Shown: positions 1 through 6,034, counted from the stretch's first letter. The stretch is 64,000 bases of DNA from a virus (IMGVR_UViG_3300032217_000845:61777-125776), one strand, 5' to 3'. The notes: a model not told the origin generated them from the sequence alone. A program made the numbers and translations.

Positions 1-1
1 T

Positions 2-31
2 GAGTTGTCTGACGAAAGCGACGACGACTAA
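2..31 (+). CDS. 3' end of an upstream gene (5' truncated)
   Basis: Nine sense codons and TAA are visible, encoding an acidic tail ELSDESDDD. A terminator hairpin follows 14 bases later, which supports a real gene end. Nothing can be said about function. Confidence 0.5.
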   Translation, partial: ELSDESDDD

Positions 32-45
32 ACACGACACGAGAA

Positions 46-77
46 AGGTCGCTGACTTCGGTTGGCGACTTTTTTTG
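46..77 (+). terminator. Rho-independent terminator
   Basis: Stem AGGTCGC pairs with GCGACTT and runs into a T tract. It closes the truncated first gene. Confidence 0.75.
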
Positions 78-96
78 TATCTGCCGATTACGGAGT

Positions 97-112
97 TGTA
101 TTCGTTTTTTCC
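97..112 (+). repeat. 16-bp intergenic repeat, copy 1
   Basis: Perfect TGTATTCGTTTTTTCC, between the terminator at 46 and the promoter at 186. Confidence 0.9.
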
Positions 113-138
113 TCACCCCTGCCGAACACGACTTCCCT

Positions 139-154
139 GTTATCTATTTGTTAT
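139..154 (+). repeat. GTTATC-N5-GTTAT direct repeat
   Basis: Two GTTAT half-sites lie 11 bp apart, about 32 bp upstream of the -35 box at 186. It resembles an activator or operator site shared with several other cassettes. Confidence 0.6.
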
Positions 155-185
155 AAAACTTTCTACACTTCGGGAATAAATGAAC

Positions 186-214
186 TTGACTTTTAGTTAT
201 ACTCTATGTAATAA
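186..214 (+). promoter_or_regulatory. Promoter of the phosphatase gene
   Basis: -35 TTGACT, 17-bp spacer, -10 TAATAA. An apparent earlier ATG at 180 lies upstream of this promoter, so it cannot be the start used from this promoter. Confidence 0.7.
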
Positions 215-242
215 TGTAGTTATGGACAACGAAAGGGAAACA

Positions 243-770
243 ATGAACAACTACGAGAAGTCATACAGCAACGAGCCGTTTCTAAATGGTGCGTTAGACA
301 TACCTATTTGGAGTGAAATACTGCCGAACTTTTGGCTAGGTGGAACTGCCGATAACGATTGTGTTGGCGATAAGCACTTTCAGTTTGATAGGCAGGACAT
401 CTCTATCAAGCCTAGAAACTTTGATAGCGTTTATACTTTCTACGCTTACGCTAACCCTGTTGATTGGCTAGTTAGAGAGTTTAGGTTTGGCTACTTTGAT
501 AGTGGCGAAACTGACTTTGACTTAGACGAGTTTAGGCGTATTGCTCTAATGGCTCACGCTGATTGGAAGCGTGGCGAGAGAGTGCTAATGCGTTGCCAAG
601 CAGGTCTAAACAGGTCAAGCCTATTCTTTGCCTTAGTGCTTATGATTGACGGCTACACGGCACAAGAAGCGATTGACTTGATACGAGAGAAGCGACACGA
701 TAAGTGTCTATTCAATCCTCACTTCGTAGCGTGGTTGCTCAAACAAGACTTAGAGTTTTGGCGAGCATAA
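243..770 (+). CDS. Dual-specificity/tyrosine-type protein phosphatase
   Basis: The 175-residue protein carries the cysteine-phosphatase P-loop C-X5-R as CQAGLNRS, with Cys118 as nucleophile and Arg124 binding phosphate. An Asp-rich stretch at 86-95 may supply the general acid. A helix after the P-loop (IDGYTAQEAIDLIREKR) is typical of dual-specificity phosphatases. The ATG at 243 is chosen because GAAAGGGAAACA lies just upstream and the promoter at 186 lies inside the longer reading frame that begins at 180. It is the sole gene of its transcript. Phosphatases of this kind occur in actinophages. The substrate (host protein, RNA 5' end or nucleotide) cannot be told from sequence. Confidence 0.8.
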   Translation: MNNYEKSYSNEPFLNGALDIPIWSEILPNFWLGGTADNDCVGDKHFQFDRQDISIKPRNFDSVYTFYAYANPVDWLVREFRFGYFDSGETDFDLDEFRRIALMAHADWKRGERVLMRCQAGLNRSSLFFALVLMIDGYTAQEAIDLIREKRHDKCLFNPHFVAWLLKQDLEFWRA

Positions 771-791
771 ACTCACGCTAAGAAAACCTAA

Positions 792-820
792 CCCCCGTGA
801 AAACTCACGGGGGATTTTCT
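792..820 (+). terminator. Rho-independent terminator
   Basis: CCCCCGTGA pairs perfectly with TCACGGGGG around an AAAC loop, followed by ATTTTCTT. Confidence 0.85.
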
Positions 821-839
821 TAGTGCGAAGTTGCGAAGG

Positions 840-855
840 TGTATTCGTTTTTTCC
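840..855 (+). repeat. 16-bp intergenic repeat, copy 2
   Basis: Perfect copy, + orientation, between the terminator at 792 and the promoter at 885. A TTAGTGCGAAGTTG element lies just upstream. Confidence 0.9.
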
Positions 856-884
856 TTACTCTACAAACACGGTGGAAGTATTAC

Positions 885-913
885 TTGCGTAAATCCATAA
901 GGTATGGTAAGAT
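885..913 (+). promoter_or_regulatory. Promoter
   Basis: -35 TTGCGT, 17 bp, -10 TAAGAT. The leader can form the small hairpin CAGA-AAG-TCTG at 925-935. Confidence 0.7.
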
Positions 914-962
914 AGTTAGGTAGTCAGAAAGTCTGGCACAATAGAAATCCTGAAAGGGAACA

Positions 963-1286
963 ATGCTAAAAATGGAAATAAATGGGACAGAAGTAGTTAG
1001 TCCTATGGAAATCGCAAGTCGCTTCGGAGTTAGTTTGCCTGCTGTTTATGTCTGGGCAAGGCGTTCGGATTTTCCGACACCACTACTAACGACAGGTGGC
1101 TCACAACGACCACGCCACATTTACTCGGCTACCGAGATTGAGGCTTGGGTCGCTGAACACCTTGACGCTAAGGGTGGCAGGGGCAAGGCTCATCTAATCG
1201 GGCGTAGAGTTCTAGGGCTGGCAACATCTAACCCTGAAATCTACAAGCAGATTGAGCAGTTGCTAGAAAGCACCGACACCGAATAA
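963..1286 (+). CDS. Helix-turn-helix protein, excisionase/AlpA-like
   Basis: 107 residues. Residues 14-48 read as a winged-helix/MerR-like HTH: a Pro-Met-Glu-Ile-Ala-Ser-Arg-Phe-Gly-Val-Ser first helix, then AVYVWARRSDFPTP as a recognition helix and wing. This layout is common in excisionases and AlpA-type regulators. Residues 60-66 (IEAWVAE) continue that family pattern. A small DNA-binding regulator in an early phage region could act on the repeated promoters nearby, but that is inference. The start follows GAAAGGGAACA. It is the only gene of its transcript. Confidence 0.65.
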   Translation: MLKMEINGTEVVSPMEIASRFGVSLPAVYVWARRSDFPTPLLTTGGSQRPRHIYSATEIEAWVAEHLDAKGGRGKAHLIGRRVLGLATSNPEIYKQIEQLLESTDTE

Positions 1287-1301
1287 GGCTCTGAAAGAAA
1301 C

Positions 1302-1337
1302 ACGCTTACCCGAAAGGGTAGGCGTTTTCTTTTTTTG
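1302..1337 (+). terminator. Rho-independent terminator
   Basis: Ten-bp stem ACGCTTACCC/GGGTAGGCGT with a GAAA loop, then TTTCTTTTTTT. Confidence 0.9.
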
Positions 1338-1357
1338 CTAATGCGAAGTTAGCCGAG

Positions 1358-1373
1358 TGTATTCGTTTTTTCC
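1358..1373 (+). repeat. 16-bp intergenic repeat, copy 3
   Basis: Perfect copy, + orientation. The accompanying elements CTAATGCGAAGTT (upstream) and CACGACACGCTA (downstream) are both present. Confidence 0.9.
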
Positions 1374-1411
1374 TTACACGCTGTCTAGCACGACACGCTA
1401 ATAGTATGAAC

Positions 1412-1440
1412 TTGCTTTTGTCGGTAGTATTTGGTATAAT
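1412..1440 (+). promoter_or_regulatory. Promoter with 5' leader hairpin
   Basis: -35 TTGCTT, 17 bp containing TTGTCGGTA, -10 TATAAT. The predicted RNA begins in a hairpin, GTAGTCAG (1447-1454) pairing with CTGATTAC (1460-1467). Confidence 0.85.
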
Positions 1441-1481
1441 AGTTATGTAGTCAGAAAGACTGATTACAGAAAGGGAAACAA

Positions 1482-1796
1482 ATGGAAATCGCTTTACTAG
1501 GTTTCTTAGGTGTTGTATCGCTTATGACTATCGGTGCTTTCTTGGTCGTAGTCTTGTGTGCGTTTATCATCTACAAGATAGACCCGACTTATGACGAGTT
1601 TGGTTTCTGGGGAAACTTCCGTATGGAACTCTCCACTATCCTTGCTGGCAAGTTTGGCTACGAAGTATCACGACAAGAATACAAACAGGCTTACGACTTA
1701 GGTGTCAAAATGAGCGACAGAACTCTACAAGGTAGCAAGAACAGACACCCTGCCAACAATGATGGTAAGTTGCCTTACGAACTCTACAAATACTAA
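1482..1796 (+). CDS. Small membrane protein
   Basis: 104 residues. Residues 4-32 form one strongly hydrophobic segment (LLGFLGVVSLMTIGAFLVVV) that should span the membrane. The remainder is polar, ends in a Tyr/Lys-rich tail and probably lies in the cytoplasm. Start ATG follows GAAAGGGAAACAA. No family is recognised. Single-gene transcript. Confidence 0.7.
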   Translation: MEIALLGFLGVVSLMTIGAFLVVVLCAFIIYKIDPTYDEFGFWGNFRMELSTILAGKFGYEVSRQEYKQAYDLGVKMSDRTLQGSKNRHPANNDGKLPYELYKY

Positions 1797-1816
1797 GTAG
1801 AACTCACCGAGAGATT

Positions 1817-1844
1817 ACCCCGTAGAGATACGGGGTTTTCTTTT
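1817..1844 (+). terminator. Rho-independent terminator
   Basis: ACCCCGTA/TACGGGGT stem, GAGA loop, TTTTCTTTT tail. Confidence 0.85.
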
Positions 1845-1862
1845 ACCCTGTGGGCTGGGAGT

Positions 1863-1877
1863 TGTATTCGTTTTTTC
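1863..1877 (+). repeat. 16-bp intergenic repeat, copy 4
   Basis: 15 of 16 bases match (ends CT instead of CC), + orientation. Confidence 0.85.
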
Positions 1878-1939
1878 TATACCACTAATACGAAAGATAA
1901 CAACTTGATAACAACACGATACAAAGATAGTAAATGGGC

Positions 1940-1967
1940 TTGTATTGTCATTAGATAGGAGTATAAT
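1940..1967 (+). promoter_or_regulatory. Promoter
   Basis: -35 TTGTAT, 16-bp spacer, -10 TATAAT. Two GATAAC half-sites 11 bp apart (inverted GTTATC element) lie at about 1896-1912. Confidence 0.6.
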
Positions 1968-2012
1968 CATAGGTATAGGAAAGTTTCCAAAGGGGAAACT
2001 GAAAGGGACAAA

Positions 2013-2384
2013 ATGACACTAGTAGCAGATACCAAGATTGGCACAGCAGTAGAAACCAAGATTGGCACAGCCGAGTTGAGTGCTGGTAGAGAACGCAAGA
2101 ACTTCTACAAAGACGGAACTAGGGTTGCTCACATAGACAGGATTTACGCACCGAGCAGAGTGTTTATTGACTTGGGCGAGAGTGTCTGGGAACACCTGAA
2201 CAACAGACACAATAGGGATTGGCAGACCCTAAAACCTATCGTGGCTGGATTGCTCTGGGCTAATGGGATTGCCTTTGAGAAACTATCGTGGAACAAGAAC
2301 GCTGGTTGTAAGATGTGTGCTTGCTCTGGTGGGTTCGTAATCACAGGACACAAGGGACAAGACTTCTGGCTCACGATTAGATAA
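2013..2384 (+). CDS. Hypothetical protein
   Basis: 123 residues, no recognised family. The first 25 residues contain a duplicated TKIGTA unit, matched by a 17-nt DNA direct repeat (ACCAAGATTGGCACAGC) about 25 nt apart. The middle is tryptophan-rich and basic, and a CKMCAC motif near residue 97 could bind a metal. Start ATG lies after GAAAGGGACAAA. Single-gene transcript. Confidence 0.65.
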   Translation: MTLVADTKIGTAVETKIGTAELSAGRERKNFYKDGTRVAHIDRIYAPSRVFIDLGESVWEHLNNRHNRDWQTLKPIVAGLLWANGIAFEKLSWNKNAGCKMCACSGGFVITGHKGQDFWLTIR

Positions 2385-2398
2385 GCCAAACACGAAAG

Positions 2399-2428
2399 CC
2401 CCTGCCGAGAAATCGGTGGGGGTTTTCT
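2399..2428 (+). terminator. Rho-independent terminator
   Basis: CCCCTGCCGA/TCGGTGGGGG stem, GAAA loop, TTTTCTCTT tail. Confidence 0.9.
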
Positions 2429-2449
2429 CTTGCTATCGCTAATGCGAAG

Positions 2450-2465
2450 TGTATTCGTTTTTTCC
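2450..2465 (+). repeat. 16-bp intergenic repeat, copy 5
   Basis: Perfect copy, + orientation, directly abutting a CTAATGCGAAG element. Confidence 0.9.
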
Positions 2466-2490
2466 AGATGGCACGGGGCGTGGAGTTTCC

Positions 2491-2506
2491 GTTATCTGTT
2501 TGTTAT
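2491..2506 (+). repeat. GTTATC-N5-GTTAT direct repeat
   Basis: GTTATCTGTTTGTTAT, the same element as at 139 and 11382, upstream of the promoter at 2523. Confidence 0.6.
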
Positions 2507-2522
2507 AAAGTTTTGGGAAGAT

Positions 2523-2551
2523 TTGTATCACTATTTAGGTTTCTATTATTG
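2523..2551 (+). promoter_or_regulatory. Weak promoter candidate
   Basis: -35 TTGTAT, 17 bp, -10 TTATTG. The match is poorer than in neighbouring cassettes, and a GTTATC element upstream may compensate. Confidence 0.4.
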
Positions 2552-2571
2552 TGAAGGAAAGGAGAGATACT

Positions 2572-2712
2572 ATGGAAGACAAACTAAATCCTAAGTTTGG
2601 ACTAAACACCGAGAACCCTGATGTCAAGGGTTTCTTAGCGTGGCTATTCGACCCAGAAGTCGATAAGGCTATTGAGCAGTTCATACAGGACACTAGCAAC
2701 GACACCGAGTAG
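2572..2712 (+). CDS. Very small acidic protein
   Basis: 46 residues starting MEDKLNPKFGLN and ending DTSNDTE. Aromatic residues cluster in the middle (GFLAWLFDP) and the net charge is negative. The RBS is GGAGAG, seven bases upstream, different from the usual GAAAGGG. Its own promoter and terminator frame it exactly, which is the main support. Function unknown. Acidic proteins of this size in early phage regions often inhibit host enzymes, but nothing here shows that. Confidence 0.65.
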   Translation: MEDKLNPKFGLNTENPDVKGFLAWLFDPEVDKAIEQFIQDTSNDTE

Positions 2713-2727
2713 GTGTAGTCCGTAGCG

Positions 2728-2757
2728 ATAGGCACAGATAATCTCTGTGCCTATTTT
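2728..2757 (+). terminator. Rho-independent terminator
   Basis: Perfect 11-bp stem ATAGGCACAGA/TCTGTGCCTAT with a 5-nt loop, then TTTT. Confidence 0.85.
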
Positions 2758-2778
2758 GCTATCTTGATACGAAGTTAG

Positions 2779-2794
2779 GGAAAAAACGAATACA
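2779..2794 (-). repeat. 16-bp intergenic repeat, copy 6 (inverted)
   Basis: Perfect GGAAAAAACGAATACA, i.e. the repeat on the - strand. Confidence 0.9.
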
Positions 2795-2810
2795 TACCCT
2801 AACCCTCTTT

Positions 2811-2826
2811 ATAACGAAATGATAAC
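2811..2826 (-). repeat. GTTATC-N5-GTTAT element (inverted)
   Basis: ATAACGAAATGATAAC, the reverse complement of GTTATCATTTCGTTAT, which recurs at 16979, 17043, 17138 and 17884. Confidence 0.6.
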
Positions 2827-2852
2827 AACACGATAATACTTGCTAAATGGAT

Positions 2853-2882
2853 TTGACTTTTCCTAGTGGTATAGATTAGGAT
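2853..2882 (+). promoter_or_regulatory. Promoter
   Basis: -35 TTGACT, 18 bp, -10 TAGGAT. The long leader can pair GTAATC with GATTAC around an inner TTGGAAAGTCCAA hairpin. Confidence 0.6.
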
Positions 2883-2958
2883 TACTAATGTAATCGGAAA
2901 TCAAAGTTGGAAAGTCCAATAGAGAGATTACTTAGACCTCACGAAAGGGGTTGGTAGT

Positions 2959-3312
2959 ATGGCTAAGACAGCCATTACTCCGAAGGTAGTAGCAACTGCT
3001 ACTACTTCCACCACCGAAGGCACTCGCAAGGTGTCTAAGGTTCTAGTTGCTAAGGTTGCCGAAATGGCTCACCTTCGCACCGAGATAGCACGCTTGGAAA
3101 AGTTGGCTAACTCACTTCGCAAGGAAGTTCTTGCCGAAGTCGGTTCTGACCCTGTTGTTCTTATTCACAACAACATCAAGGTTGCTAAGGTGTCTGTGGT
3201 AATCACGGAACGCCCTGACCTTGACGCCCTTCGTTCAGCGTTCCCTGACGCTTGGGACGCTGTGAAATACGACAGCCCTGCTGTAAAGATTTCGGTTATC
3301 CACGAAGTCTAA
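2959..3312 (+). CDS. Hypothetical protein, paralogue of the 15034 gene
   Basis: 117 residues. A Thr/Ala-rich start is followed by a coiled-coil-like helix (about 27-60: VAEMAHLRTEIARLEKLANS), then a compact beta region with the pattern I..N.KVAKVSVVITERPDLDALRSAFPDAW. The layout (helix, 'LAEVG', beta strand 'VAKV', then a D-x-x-L-x-x-F/L unit and final aromatic) is shared with the protein at 15034, and proteins like it are common unnamed phage proteins. Start ATG is ten bases after GAAAGGGG. Function unknown. Confidence 0.7.
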   Translation: MAKTAITPKVVATATTSTTEGTRKVSKVLVAKVAEMAHLRTEIARLEKLANSLRKEVLAEVGSDPVVLIHNNIKVAKVSVVITERPDLDALRSAFPDAWDAVKYDSPAVKISVIHEV

Positions 3313-3327
3313 TCAGTAGTCCCGAAG

Positions 3328-3355
3328 TCCCCTAGCCGAAAGGCTGGGGGATTTT
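3328..3355 (+). terminator. Rho-independent terminator
   Basis: TCCCCTAGCC/GGCTGGGGGA stem, GAAA loop, TTTTC tail. Confidence 0.9.
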
Positions 3356-3377
3356 CGCTATCGGGTTTTGGCAGGGT

Positions 3378-3393
3378 TGTATTCGTTTTTTCC
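3378..3393 (+). repeat. 16-bp intergenic repeat, copy 7
   Basis: Perfect copy, + orientation. Confidence 0.9.
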
Positions 3394-3420
3394 ACACGAC
3401 ACACGGGGGGCAGATTGGAT

Positions 3421-3449
3421 TTGACTTTGTCTGTGCTATGGTGTAGTAT
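3421..3449 (+). promoter_or_regulatory. Promoter giving a leaderless mRNA
   Basis: -35 TTGACT, 17 bp (TTGTCTGTG...), -10 TAGTAT. The ATG at 3456 lies six bases after the -10, so transcription should start at or within a base of the start codon. Confidence 0.8.
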
Positions 3450-3455
3450 GAAGTT

Positions 3456-3872
3456 ATGAATACACAAATACAGCAAGACGAACTAGAACTCCCGACAGGG
3501 CGTATCTACTTTGACGACATCATCAAGACCGATTTTGGTCTATTCCAAAACCTAGATGCTTTGTTGCTCTGGGCTAGTGAAAACCCTAGTGAAGTATCTG
3601 GCTACGAAAGTAGAACTTTCCTGCGTTCATACCGAAACAATAATGGTAATCTCTCTGTGGTCTATGTCTGTAAAGACATTGACGAATGCGATTGCTCTTG
3701 GCAGTTTGCTACACACTTACACGAAATCGCTGTAAGACACATCAAGGAACAGGGTGGAACAGACTTCCCTGCTGAACCTGACTTTGATACAACTCCACGC
3801 AAGCAAGTTGATTGCGAATACCTAGTTGAGATTGAGTATCGCTATGTGGAAGTTGGCGTAGTAGTCAAGTAA
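3456..3872 (+). CDS. Hypothetical protein from a leaderless transcript
   Basis: 138 residues, acidic, no family recognised. A CKDIDECDC stretch near residue 71 holds three cysteines. The C-terminal half is rich in Glu, Tyr and Val (CEYLVEIEYRYVEVGVVVK), suggesting beta strands. No ribosome-binding site precedes the ATG. The -10 box ends six bases upstream, which fits leaderless translation as is frequent in actinobacteria. Single-gene transcript. Confidence 0.7.
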   Translation: MNTQIQQDELELPTGRIYFDDIIKTDFGLFQNLDALLLWASENPSEVSGYESRTFLRSYRNNNGNLSVVYVCKDIDECDCSWQFATHLHEIAVRHIKEQGGTDFPAEPDFDTTPRKQVDCEYLVEIEYRYVEVGVVVK

Positions 3873-3884
3873 TCTGCGAGAGAG

Positions 3885-3914
3885 TGGGCAGGGGAAACCC
3901 TGCTCATTTTTTTT
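3885..3914 (+). terminator. Rho-independent terminator
   Basis: TGGGCAGGG/CCCTGCTCA stem, GAAA loop, eight T. Confidence 0.9.
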
Positions 3915-3926
3915 GTTAGTCCAATG

Positions 3927-3942
3927 TGTATTCGTTTTTTCC
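3927..3942 (+). repeat. 16-bp intergenic repeat, copy 8
   Basis: Perfect copy, + orientation; CACGACACGCTAA follows. Confidence 0.9.
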
Positions 3943-3970
3943 TAGCACGACACGCTAACACGGGGGCTAC

Positions 3971-4021
3971 TTGCTTTTGTCGGTGCTAGGGTGTAAGATA
4001 GTGTTATCGGAAACTCCGATA
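3971..4021 (+). promoter_or_regulatory. Promoter with a perfect 5'-end hairpin
   Basis: -35 TTGCTT (3971), 17 bp, -10 TAAGAT (3994). Six bases after the -10, exactly where RNA should begin, is the perfect hairpin TATCGGA-AAC-TCCGATA (4005-4021). The GAAAGGGAAACAA ribosome site follows. Confidence 0.85.
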
Positions 4022-4040
4022 GGAAATGAAAGGGAAACAA

Positions 4041-4247
4041 ATGAAGTATGCGTTTCGCAGATTACTTGCTGGTATCGTAATCGTGCCACTAGTCGCTATC
4101 GCCTATCTATTCGGCTACGCTATGCTGGTTGGTCTGGGTGCTGAACCTACTGCTAGTGCTAGTGAAGTCTGGTCGCTAGGGTTGCTGTTCGGTCTAATCG
4201 CTACGCTGGTATTCGCTGGCTCGGCTCTGGTAAAGGCAGGTAAGTAA
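4041..4247 (+). CDS. Small membrane protein, first gene of a three-gene operon
   Basis: 68 residues with two transmembrane segments, about 10-33 (AGIVIVPLVAIAYLFGYAML) and 47-64. A basic N terminus (MKYAFRRLL) suggests the N terminus stays inside. The ATG at 4041 is preferred over the in-frame ATG at 4026, because the latter forms part of the ATGAAAGGG ribosome-binding sequence. Its stop overlaps the next start (TAATG). Three tiny membrane proteins in a row could form a complex, but no family is recognised. Confidence 0.75.
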   Translation: MKYAFRRLLAGIVIVPLVAIAYLFGYAMLVGLGAEPTASASEVWSLGLLFGLIATLVFAGSALVKAGK

Positions 4248-4405
4248 TGAAGTATCTACTCGCTGGGCTAGGGGCTTACTCCATTGGGGTTGGCTCTTGG
4301 TTCTACAACGCTAACAACACGCTAAACTCTCTGTTTATCGGCTGGGGGCTGGGCTTGCTCTTGCTAGTTGGCTCTATGGTTCTATTCATTGGGGGCGACA
4401 AATGA
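4247..4405 (+). CDS. Tiny membrane protein, second gene of operon
   Basis: 52 residues, MKYLLAGLGAYSIGVGSW at the start, with two hydrophobic segments (about 3-18 and 28-48) separated by a polar NANNT turn. ATG overlaps the preceding stop by one base and its own stop overlaps the next start, so all three genes are translationally coupled. The start MKY-L matches the upstream protein's MKY, a hint of gene duplication. Confidence 0.7.
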   Translation: MKYLLAGLGAYSIGVGSWFYNANNTLNSLFIGWGLGLLLLVGSMVLFIGGDK

Positions 4406-4521
4406 CTAGGGAACTCTGGTTCGCTGTTGTCCTAGCGTTGCTCGTTGGCTCATCTATCTTGCTAGGCTGGTGCTTACACGCTTGGCATTACAGACCACGC
4501 TATCGCAGAAATCGCAGATAG
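4402..4521 (+). CDS. Tiny single-span membrane protein, third gene of operon
   Basis: 39 residues: MTRELW, a hydrophobic span (about 7-26, FAVVLALLVGSSILLGW), then a strongly basic tail HYRPRYRRNRR that should stay in the cytoplasm. The ATGA overlap with the preceding stop supports translation. Function unknown. Confidence 0.65.
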   Translation: MTRELWFAVVLALLVGSSILLGWCLHAWHYRPRYRRNRR

Positions 4522-4531
4522 GTTTTAGGAA

Positions 4532-4560
4532 CTCCCCCGATTATGTCGGGGGTTTTCTTT
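4532..4560 (+). terminator. Rho-independent terminator
   Basis: CCCCCGA/TCGGGGG stem with a TTATG loop, then TTTTCTTTT. Confidence 0.85.
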
Positions 4561-4579
4561 TGCCTGTTTCGGTTCGGGG

Positions 4580-4594
4580 TGTATTCGTTTTTTC
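4580..4594 (+). repeat. 16-bp intergenic repeat, copy 9
   Basis: 15 of 16 bases match (ends CT), + orientation. Confidence 0.85.
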
Positions 4595-4613
4595 TTGACA
4601 TACGGCAAGGATT

Positions 4614-4629
4614 ATAACGAAATGATAAC
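4614..4629 (-). repeat. GTTATC-N5-GTTAT element (inverted)
   Basis: ATAACGAAATGATAAC, about 26 bp upstream of the -35 at 4655. Confidence 0.6.
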
Positions 4630-4654
4630 GCTACACTAATACGAAGTTGCTAAG

Positions 4655-4707
4655 TTGCTTTTGTCGGTGGTAGGTGGTAAGATTGTATTAGTTAGAAAGT
4701 CTAACTA
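4655..4707 (+). promoter_or_regulatory. Promoter with 5' leader hairpin
   Basis: -35 TTGCTT, 17 bp with TTGTCGGTGGTA, -10 TAAGAT (4678). Leader hairpin TAGTTAG-AAAGT-CTAACTA at 4689-4707. Confidence 0.85.
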
Positions 4708-4729
4708 CTTATAGAAAGGGGCGACCAAA

Positions 4730-5089
4730 ATGGTTGCTGGCGTTATCATCACAACTGAAATGAACACCACAGAACTTCCTGACACTTCATACGAAGCGAT
4801 TAGCAAGGCTGTCGGTGGCTACATACAGATAGTTCCACTACAAAACGACTTCGCTGGATACTCAATGTATCTACACGAAGAGGGTAAGTTGATTGGTCTT
4901 CCAATGAACGACATCGCAACTGCCGTTTGGGAAAACTCATACGGACACACAGACATCATCTTAGGAAATGTCGTAATCGTCAATGCGAACACAGACGACG
5001 ACGGAAACGAACTTCCTATTAGCGAAGACGACGCTGAAAGCCTTATGGCGAAACTAAGACTAGTCTTTGTGAAATACGCTACGAACTAG
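4730..5089 (+). CDS. DUF3846-like protein
   Basis: 119 residues. The central pattern AVGGYIQIVPLQ... then LHEEGKLIGLPMNDIATAVW, and later DIILGNVVIVNANTDDDG, matches what I know of DUF3846: a beta strand ending in VP, an 'N/HEEGKL.GLP.N..AT' stretch and a final 'I.G..VI' strand. DUF3846 proteins are frequent in actinobacteria and their phages, often near anti-restriction or replication genes, with unknown function. Start ATG after GAAAGGGGCGACCAAA. Single-gene transcript. Confidence 0.8.
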   Translation: MVAGVIITTEMNTTELPDTSYEAISKAVGGYIQIVPLQNDFAGYSMYLHEEGKLIGLPMNDIATAVWENSYGHTDIILGNVVIVNANTDDDGNELPISEDDAESLMAKLRLVFVKYATN

Positions 5090-5103
5090 CCAAGCAAGTA
5101 GTT

Positions 5104-5141
5104 AGGCGATTAGGGAAACCTAGTCGCCTTTCTGCGTTTTT
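5104..5141 (+). terminator. Rho-independent terminator
   Basis: AGGCGATTAGG/CCTAGTCGCCT stem, GAAA loop, TTCTGCGTTTTT tail. Confidence 0.85.
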
Positions 5142-5155
5142 GCGTGGGGGCAGGG

Positions 5156-5171
5156 TGTATTCGTTTTTTCC
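5156..5171 (+). repeat. 16-bp intergenic repeat, copy 10
   Basis: Perfect copy, + orientation; ACGACACGCTAA follows. Confidence 0.9.
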
Positions 5172-5199
5172 ATTACGACACGCTAAGGGCTATCGTGAT

Positions 5200-5228
5200 T
5201 TGTATTTGTCGGGGTAGTATGATACAAT
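5200..5228 (+). promoter_or_regulatory. Promoter with leader hairpin
   Basis: -35 TTGTAT, 17 bp, -10 TACAAT. GTTAGT (5235-5240) pairs with ACTAAC (5252-5257) in the leader. Confidence 0.8.
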
Positions 5229-5271
5229 CGTATTGTTAGTTGGAAAGGCTGACTAACTGAAAGGGAAACAA

Positions 5272-5670
5272 ATGGCAGTAATAGATTGGGACGAAGTAGA
5301 TAGTGGTCTAGTAGGTGCTAAGGCTATTGCCTTTGATACTTGCCACAAAATCTATGTCCTTATGGACGATGAGCAGGTTGCCGAAATGCGTGGCTACGGA
5401 TACGGCGATGAACCAGATAGTTTCTACACTTGCGATGAAATGTCGCATAGCGAAATGCTGGAAAAGCTAAAAGAGTGGTTTGAGAAGTCTTGCCCCCTGA
5501 AGTTCATACAAGCAGTAGAAACTAATCACACCGACCCTAACGCTGGTTTTACCACGCTGATTGAGCAGGGTGCTACCGAATACGAACTTTGCTACATCTG
5601 TGGAGCCGAAGGTTGCGAAGGTGAGTGCGAAGACGAAGACGACTACGAAGACGAAGAAGACGAAGAGTGA
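5272..5670 (+). CDS. Acidic zinc-ribbon-like protein
   Basis: 132 residues. A CYICGAEGCEGEC cluster near residues 107-119 could form a metal knuckle, and the last 15 residues are almost only Asp and Glu, coded by a GAC/GAA run. No family recognised. The acidic tail could mimic DNA or bind a basic partner (inference). Start ATG after GAAAGGGAAACAA. It shares a transcript with the small zinc-ribbon gene 11 bases downstream. Confidence 0.7.
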   Translation: MAVIDWDEVDSGLVGAKAIAFDTCHKIYVLMDDEQVAEMRGYGYGDEPDSFYTCDEMSHSEMLEKLKEWFEKSCPLKFIQAVETNHTDPNAGFTTLIEQGATEYELCYICGAEGCEGECEDEDDYEDEEDEE

Positions 5671-5681
5671 GCCTGATAGCA

Positions 5682-5852
5682 ATGCGTAAGTGCGATTGCT
5701 GTAATGGCGAGAGTGTCTTCACTTGCGAGAGTTGTGGAAACGGATTGGCAAGCGAACGAAAACCTTTCGTTGATAGTTCTGGGATTGAGTTTGACCCGAA
5801 CACCGAACACGCTATTTGGGTTTGCGTGGATTGTGCCGAACGCCTAGCCTAG
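5682..5852 (+). CDS. Small zinc-ribbon protein
   Basis: 56 residues with three Cys-x2-Cys pairs: CDCC near residue 4, CESC near 16 and CVDC near 49. This is typical of a zinc ribbon that binds DNA, RNA or protein. The reading frame is open further upstream but overlaps the previous gene's acidic repeat, so the ATG at 5682 just after that gene's stop is chosen. No strong ribosome site is seen, so translation is probably coupled. Confidence 0.65.
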   Translation: MRKCDCCNGESVFTCESCGNGLASERKPFVDSSGIEFDPNTEHAIWVCVDCAERLA

Positions 5853-5863
5853 TCCTAAGAAAG

Positions 5864-5894
5864 TCCCCTTGCGAAAGCAGGGGGATTATTCTTT
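5864..5894 (+). terminator. Rho-independent terminator
   Basis: TCCCCTTGC/GCAGGGGGA stem, GAAA loop, TTATTCTTT tail. Confidence 0.85.
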
Positions 5895-5912
5895 GCCCGA
5901 TTGGTTGCGAGA

Positions 5913-5928
5913 TGTATTCGTTTTTTCC
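5913..5928 (+). repeat. 16-bp intergenic repeat, copy 11
   Basis: Perfect copy, + orientation. The next bases TGTGGATAC are one mismatch from a DnaA box. Confidence 0.9.
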
Positions 5929-5965
5929 TGTGGATACGGCAGACACGACACGCCTTAGCCTTGAC

Positions 5966-6020
5966 TTGACTTTATGTTAGTAGTTTGGTATAATGAGAGT
6001 ATCAAGTAAGTTGCTTGATA
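5966..6020 (+). promoter_or_regulatory. Promoter with a perfect 5'-end hairpin
   Basis: -35 TTGACT, 17 bp, -10 TATAAT (5989). Leader hairpin TATCAAG-TAAGTTG-CTTGATA (6000-6020) begins six bases after the -10. Confidence 0.85.
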
Positions 6021-6034
6021 GAAATGGGAAACAG

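Noticed and set aside
180-242. Longer N terminus for the phosphatase gene (ATG at 180)
   Set aside because: It would contain the promoter (186-214), and the good ribosome site lies at the ATG at 243.
4026-4040. Upstream ATG starts at 4026 and 15019
   Set aside because: Both ATGs are part of ATGAAAGGGAAACAAATG, where the first ATG merely precedes the ribosome site.
5993-6034. Start at 5993 (and similarly 9244, 10953, 13672)
   Set aside because: These lie at or upstream of the transcript start or inside leader hairpins; the ATG after GAAAGGG or GGGAAAC is used.
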